Shown one piece after another: positions 9,473-13,391 of a stretch of 13,391 bases of DNA. Position numbers and translations under genes: made by a program. The stretch comes from Funneliformis mosseae (lineage: Eukaryota > Glomeromycota > Glomeromycetes > Glomerales > Glomeraceae), in the NCBI GenBank assembly GCA_910592005.1, contig CAJVPP010002834.1, forward strand, positions 1 through 13,391. Reading direction: 5' to 3'. Every line of letters begins with the position of its first letter. The stretch's first letter is position 1. The notes beneath the pieces were generated by a model. It made no database searches. It saw only the letters and a list, made by a program, of their open reading frames with translations, and was not told where the DNA came from.

Positions 9473-9850
9473 CTTTTGATTAATAAAAAAGAAATAAAAA
9501 TTTTAAATATTGAAATATGCTTAAAAGATCAAATTACCTTTTTAGAAAGAAATTGTGAAAAACTTAAAATAGAATTTTTATTGCAAAAATCTATTAATTT
9601 TTAAAATATATGATATAAGAAGTCTATACTTAACAATATAAATGTAATATTTAAAAATCTTTTAACTCTTTACAATGATAAAATATAGAAAAAATAAACT
9701 GGTAACTTTATTCTTTGAGATAAGTTTTATTAAATTACCAATCAGTTTTTCAAAATAAATTCTATATAAAAAGTTATAGGCATTTAAAATTGGATAATTT
9801 TTATATGATCTTTCTGAATTTGAAACATATATTATTGATTGAATTTATGA
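9473..9850 (+). pseudogene. Coiled-coil protein remnant, unknown family
   Basis: A single plus-strand frame (phase 2) gives 43 stop-free codons with heptad-like, charged sequence: KKEIKILNIEICLKDQ, ITFLERNCEKLKIEFLLQKS. It then continues in the same frame through stops as YKKSILNNINVIFKNLLTLY, NDKI, DKFY, ITNQFFKINSI. Most of the stops fall where Glu, Gln or Trp would fit the flow, as expected for a decayed gene rather than random sequence. No ATG is visible at the start, and the previous stop is at 9470. It is the only clear remnant on the plus strand between 4886 and 12930, so it is not part of the Tigger or LINE frames. It could be a host gene fragment or another element's ORF. Confidence 0.5.
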
Positions 9851-10529
9851 TAATTCTAGCTAGCATTATAGTAATTAATTATAATGATAGCTTAAATTCA
9901 AAAAAAAATGATTAATATCCCATTTTTCATTGATCAATTACTAATCACGTAATAAAAAATTCACAAAAAATTTAAATTATTATTAAGTTAAGACTTTTGG
10001 TACTATATTAAATATATTGTAAACATATTCTATTAACTCTTATGTAACTTGATATTAATAATATATATTAAAAATATGACTTTAGCAATATACAGTTGAA
10101 TCTTTATATAGTTATACTTTATATATATATACTTCTTTACAATCATCTAATTTTGAAAAATAAAATTAAACAATAATAAATTTCCTCTATATAGTTATAA
10201 ATCAATTATAATCACTATTACATAAAATTTTTAATTATTTTTAATGATGTGATATTATTATATATTTTAAATTAAAATTATATAAATATTAAAAAATAAA
10301 AGTAAAATAAAAAAACAAAACTATAACTATCTCCTGTAGCTCTATTTTAAACCTATTAAAATTGACCAATCACTGGTAAATCTCTCTGAAAAAGTTCAAA
10401 AGATCCATATTTAATGATTTAATCTTTAATCAAAAATTTAAATCACATTATTAGTATCTATTAAAAGTCTAATTAAGAGAATATATTAAAGCTAAAGTAC
10501 TTCAGCTTTTCTAATAATTATTAATTGTA
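9851..10529. other. AT desert, no gene seen
   Basis: No convincing frame lies between the coiled-coil remnant and the 3' end of the LINE ORF. It contains a 22-base near-perfect palindrome at 10488-10509 (AAAGCTAAAGT / ACTTCAGCTTT, 10 of 11 pairs), close to where the LINE coding remnant fades. Part of it may be the LINE 3' untranslated region. Confidence 0.5.
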
Positions 10530-12726
10530 AAAATATAATATAGAATAATAGAATTTTTTAATCTATCATATTGCTTTTTCATCTTTATCAAGATATCTTT
10601 TTTTTAATAATTTCTGTATATCTTAAAATTTAAATTTGATCATAAAATGCTAGTATAAAAAAATTTGTTATTTGAATTATTATGTCTGTAATATTAATAA
10701 GAAAGAAGACTCTTATAAAATATAAAATATGAAGAATAAGATAATTTCTTTTGACATTTAAATGCAAGACTTTTTGTATCCAAAAATTCAAATAAAAATT
10801 ATTTGATATTATTATAAACTCTTATTTGTTCTTCATTTATTTTTAATTTAAAAAGAATATAAATATTTAGAAAGTCTTTCATAGAGATACTAATATTATT
10901 GATGGTAGTTTTTCTTTCTGAGCAAGTTTATAGGTAATTGTAATCTTCCTTAGATAATTTGCATATTACGCATAATTAAACTTCATATAATTCTAAATTT
11001 CTGACTGCTAATTTTAAGATTGTAAGTAATTTATTAATAAGTATTTTAACCTTAAATATTTTTCTTTTTTATACAAATAAAATAGCTTTAAACAAATTAT
11101 TATTATTAATATTAAAAACTTTTAACAAATTTTCCAGTGAATTTTTAAATTCTTATTAAAATCAGTTAAATTAGAATTCCTATTTAGATCTAAAAAAAAA
11201 GAAAATTATAATAAGGTATTCAAATCTTTTTAGAACTTTCTTAAAGAGGATTCTATTAAAATGTTATTATAATTTAGATGAAGTTGTATATTCTCAAAAG
11301 CTATGAGATTGATCATAAGAGAAGGTTGTGATGTATTCTTTTTAACTAATTCATTAGCTTTATCATTATAGAAATCTTCTGATCATCCCTTAATTTTGAT
11401 TAATTTAACTGAAAGATAAAGATCAAAGCAAATTCTTTTTAATAAAACTAATATATTATAGTTTAGAACTTTTTTTCTAATATATATAGTGAGATTTGTA
11501 TTATTAACAAAATTATCAAAACTACTTGACTATCTAAAAATACTCACTTTAGCTTTTTAAGGATATACTATAAAAGTAGATAAAAAGGTAAAAGTTCTAC
11601 TCTGATTGATAATAAAATTAATTAATAAAATAAAAAAAAGATAATTAAACCTTATTTATTATATCTGGATAATATTAACTAAGACCTATTTTACAATTAT
11701 TAATTTTAAGAAGCTATCAGTATAAAGGTTAGTAGGATATTGTTAGATATCAAGGAATTAAATATAAAAATAGCTGATCTTGATAAAAATTCTCTATGAT
11801 ATAGTTTTGATTAATTCCTTATTAAGTATATGATATAAGAATGTAAATAAGTTAGTGATTAAATAAATATTATTTTATTGTAAGGTGACTTGTTATCTAA
11901 TTGATCTTTTTCTAATTGATAGATATATATATTTAATTAAAGATCAGATAATCTATAATTTGATGTATTTTTATAGAGTAAATTAAGTTTGATACTTTAA
12001 TTATTACTACTTTGTTCAATTTCCATCTACAAATATAAGAAAAATTAAAGATAGAAGTAAAAGTCTTAGTTAAATTATAGTGAGGATTTTTGCAGAAATC
12101 AAATAAAGTGGTCTATTTATAACATATTCATCATACAGTCTTATTGATTTATTATTTGAGAAAATATTTAATAAAAAGTGAGCATCTGCTTTAATGTAAT
12201 ATTAAATTATGACAGTATCTTGATCTTTAAATTTTTTTACTATTTTACTAATGATTGATATATCTAAAAAGAAATGATAAGTTATAATATATTTCTTTTT
12301 ATTATTGTTATTTTAAAATCTATAAATTATCATCTATATCATTATTATTAACAGACTATATAACCTTTAATATTTTAGTTTTATCATATTTTAAGACTAA
12401 ATTAGTAATCAGATGATAAAAATTATTAATATTCTCTTATCTTTTTATATCATTATATAAAAATCTATTTAAGATATCTTTTCAATTTAGTAAATAAATA
12501 ATTTTTATTTAATAATTGACCTAGAATGAATAGACTATATTTTGTTAATATAGAGAAATATTTTTTTGAATTTTTAAAAGAGATAAAAAAGTCTAATAAA
12601 ATAGAATCTTCTATAATTTTATTGGTAAAAATAGGATCAGTGTTTAGAGTAATTTTTATATTGTTATATTTTAATAGACTGATTATTATACTTACGATAT
12701 TTTTATAAAAAATTCTGTTAAAATCT
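10530..12726 (-). pseudogene. LINE (non-LTR retrotransposon) ORF remnant: post-RT region, RNase H, C-terminal Cys/His knuckle
   Basis: Minus strand, N- to C-terminal. An 86-codon open frame at 12468-12725 (DFNRIFYKNIVSIIISLLKY ... KYFSILTKYSLFILGQLL) resembles the linker after a LINE reverse transcriptase. Next are VLKYDKTKILKVI, then IKADAHFLLNIFSNNKS and YDEYVINRPLYLISAKILTI (12070-12312). RNase H begins with NLYTDSFLK (first Asp at 11716) and continues with KAKVSIF, DNFVNNTNL, VKLIKIKG*SEDFYND. Its last catalytic position is AAT (Asn; 11353-11355) in NDKANEL where Asp is expected. After RNase H come NYNNILIESSLRKF and a CVICK...YNYL*TCSE knuckle (10919-10972), then KDFLNIYILFKLKI, FLDTKSLAFKCQKK and a tail ending near 10530. 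Most of 11229-12312 stays in one phase. Its order fits fungal LINEs in which RNase H follows RT. The RT and endonuclease domains are not visible, so the copy is 5'-truncated or interrupted near 12930. Confidence 0.82.
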
Positions 12727-12930
12727 TATTTCAGTAGTTAAGAGAAGAAACATGTAATGAGAAATTAAATTGTAATTAAAAATCTTATTTTTGATATAAT
12801 ATTATATAGTAATTTTGAATTAAATTGATAAAGTAAAGCTGTTAATAAAACTTTTAGTTGCTAAAATTTAAAGGTTATTAAGATTACAGTCAACTCTTTT
12901 TATAACAAATTTTGATATTATTAAAGCTCT
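12727..12930 (-). other. Possible continuation of the LINE ORF, too decayed to follow
   Basis: Minus-strand snippets such as SHYMFLLLTTEIRF and ATKSFINSFTLSI appear in shifting frames, with many stops between them. They could come from the thumb region of the LINE reverse transcriptase, but no diagnostic RT motif (for example YxDD) is present. Confidence 0.3.
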
Positions 12931-13109
12931 GAACGGTTCAGATTAATCCGAAAATTTTCGGTTCGGATTAACTTCGGTTCGGTTTCAGATTGCAAAAAAT
13001 TCAATCTGAAAATTTTCAGTTCGGTTCGGATTTTTTTCGGATTATAAATCTAATCCGAACCGAAAAAAATTCGAACTGAACTGAAAATTTCGGATTAATC
13101 TGAAAGTTC
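12931..13109. repeat. Foldback element built from TTCGGTTCGGATT motifs
   Basis: Outer arms at 12931-12959 (GAACGGTTCAGATTAATCCG...) and 13083-13109 are inverted copies with few differences. An inner perfect inverted pair lies at 13020-13032 (TTCGGTTCGGATT) and 13052-13064 around a 19-base loop. Other TTCGGTTCGG copies lie between. The unit is much richer in G+C and CpG than the LINE DNA it adjoins. It resembles dispersed palindromic repeats of fungal genomes; the mechanism of spread is unknown. Confidence 0.75.
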
Positions 13110-13391
13110 AGTTCGATATATTCGAATCTCGAAGGGAACTTAATGTGCGATTCTCTAAAGAGTTTCGCAATTATTTCGTGATTCCCTTGGAGTTTCGCAA
13201 GTAATTTGCGAAACTCTAAGAGATTCGCAGATTACTTGCGAAACTCTAAGGGAATCGCAAAGTAATTGCGAAACTCTTAAGAGAATCGCAAATTACTTCC
13301 GAAACTCCAAGGGAATCGCAAAGTAATTGCGAAACTCTTAAGAGAATCGTAAATTACTTCCGAAACTCCAAGGGAATCGCAAAGTAATTGC
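13110..13391. repeat. 60/61-bp palindromic tandem array with an internal orientation switch
   Basis: Units alternate two related 30/31-base halves, GAAACTCTTAAGAGAATCGC... and GAAACTCCAAGGGAATCGCA..., each with short palindromes (CTCTTAAGAG; GCAAAGTAATTGC). Units at 13270-13330 and 13331-13391 differ by one base (13289 C versus 13350 T); 13210-13269 is a diverged 60-bp unit. From about 13147 to 13200 the halves run in the opposite orientation, so the array is mirrored around a centre at about 13197-13209 (GCAAGTAATTTGC). The array continues past the window end. Confidence 0.88.

Noticed and set aside
10488..10509. Palindrome as a transcription terminator
   Set aside because: It is a short stem in AT-rich eukaryotic DNA with no gene in a position to use it. 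It is mentioned only as a structure.
12526..12708. 60-codon plus-strand ORF
   Set aside because: It is antisense to the 86-codon open frame of the LINE linker region, which fits the order of the rest of the LINE ORF.
13110..13391. CRISPR-like array
   Set aside because: The units are contiguous and palindromic with no unique spacers, no cas-like genes are present, and the setting is eukaryotic.

Overview
The window is a very AT-rich eukaryotic transposon graveyard with no intact protein-coding gene. The decayed element families are (a) a DDE transposase with motifs like THDKCIFY and CELNFIEMYW, (b) a pogo/Tigger transposase, (c) a LINE whose ORF ends in RNase H and a Cys/His knuckle, and (d) a BED-finger hAT fragment. 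Together with the extreme AT content and the GC-rich palindromic satellites, they suggest an early-diverging fungal genome, most likely an arbuscular mycorrhizal fungus (Glomeromycotina, Rhizophagus/Gigaspora-like). The lineage call is inference from remembered protein families and was not searched.

Layout, left to right. 56-407 (-): N-terminal part of a hAT-type BED zinc-finger protein, cut by the window edge. 408-1948: AT-rich DNA with a 19-bp tandem repeat. 1949-4885: a nearly complete 2.94-kb Tc1/mariner/IS630-type element with 22-bp terminal inverted repeats flanked by TA. It holds a full-length but broken transposase (2894-4483, +), an acidic reading frame on the opposite strand (2511-2830, -), and a degenerate tandem repeat near its right end. 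4886-6529: AT desert with a 31-bp repeat. About 6530-8750 (-): a decayed Tigger/pogo transposase, from the CENP-B-like N-terminus through all three catalytic blocks. 8751-9472: AT desert with small inverted repeats. 9473-9850 (+): remnant of an unrecognised coiled-coil protein. 9851-10529: AT desert. About 10530-12726 (-): the C-terminal two-thirds of a LINE ORF (post-RT region, RNase H, CxxC...C knuckle); its reverse transcriptase domain is not visible. 12931-13391: two GC-richer, CpG-containing palindromic repeats, a foldback unit and then a 60/61-bp tandem array that runs off the window.

Two patterns unify the window. First, the old elements are broken mainly by substitutions of the C-to-T/G-to-A type. 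Stops sit where Trp or Gln is expected, catalytic Asp has become Asn, a BED Cys has become Tyr, and all four TIR mismatches are transitions. This suggests cytosine-deamination or RIP-like decay that drives sequence toward AT. Second, the terminal palindromic array keeps its CpGs and near-identical copies, so it is either young or shielded. Much of the apparently empty AT desert is in fact decayed coding sequence, recognisable only by reading through stops and frameshifts.
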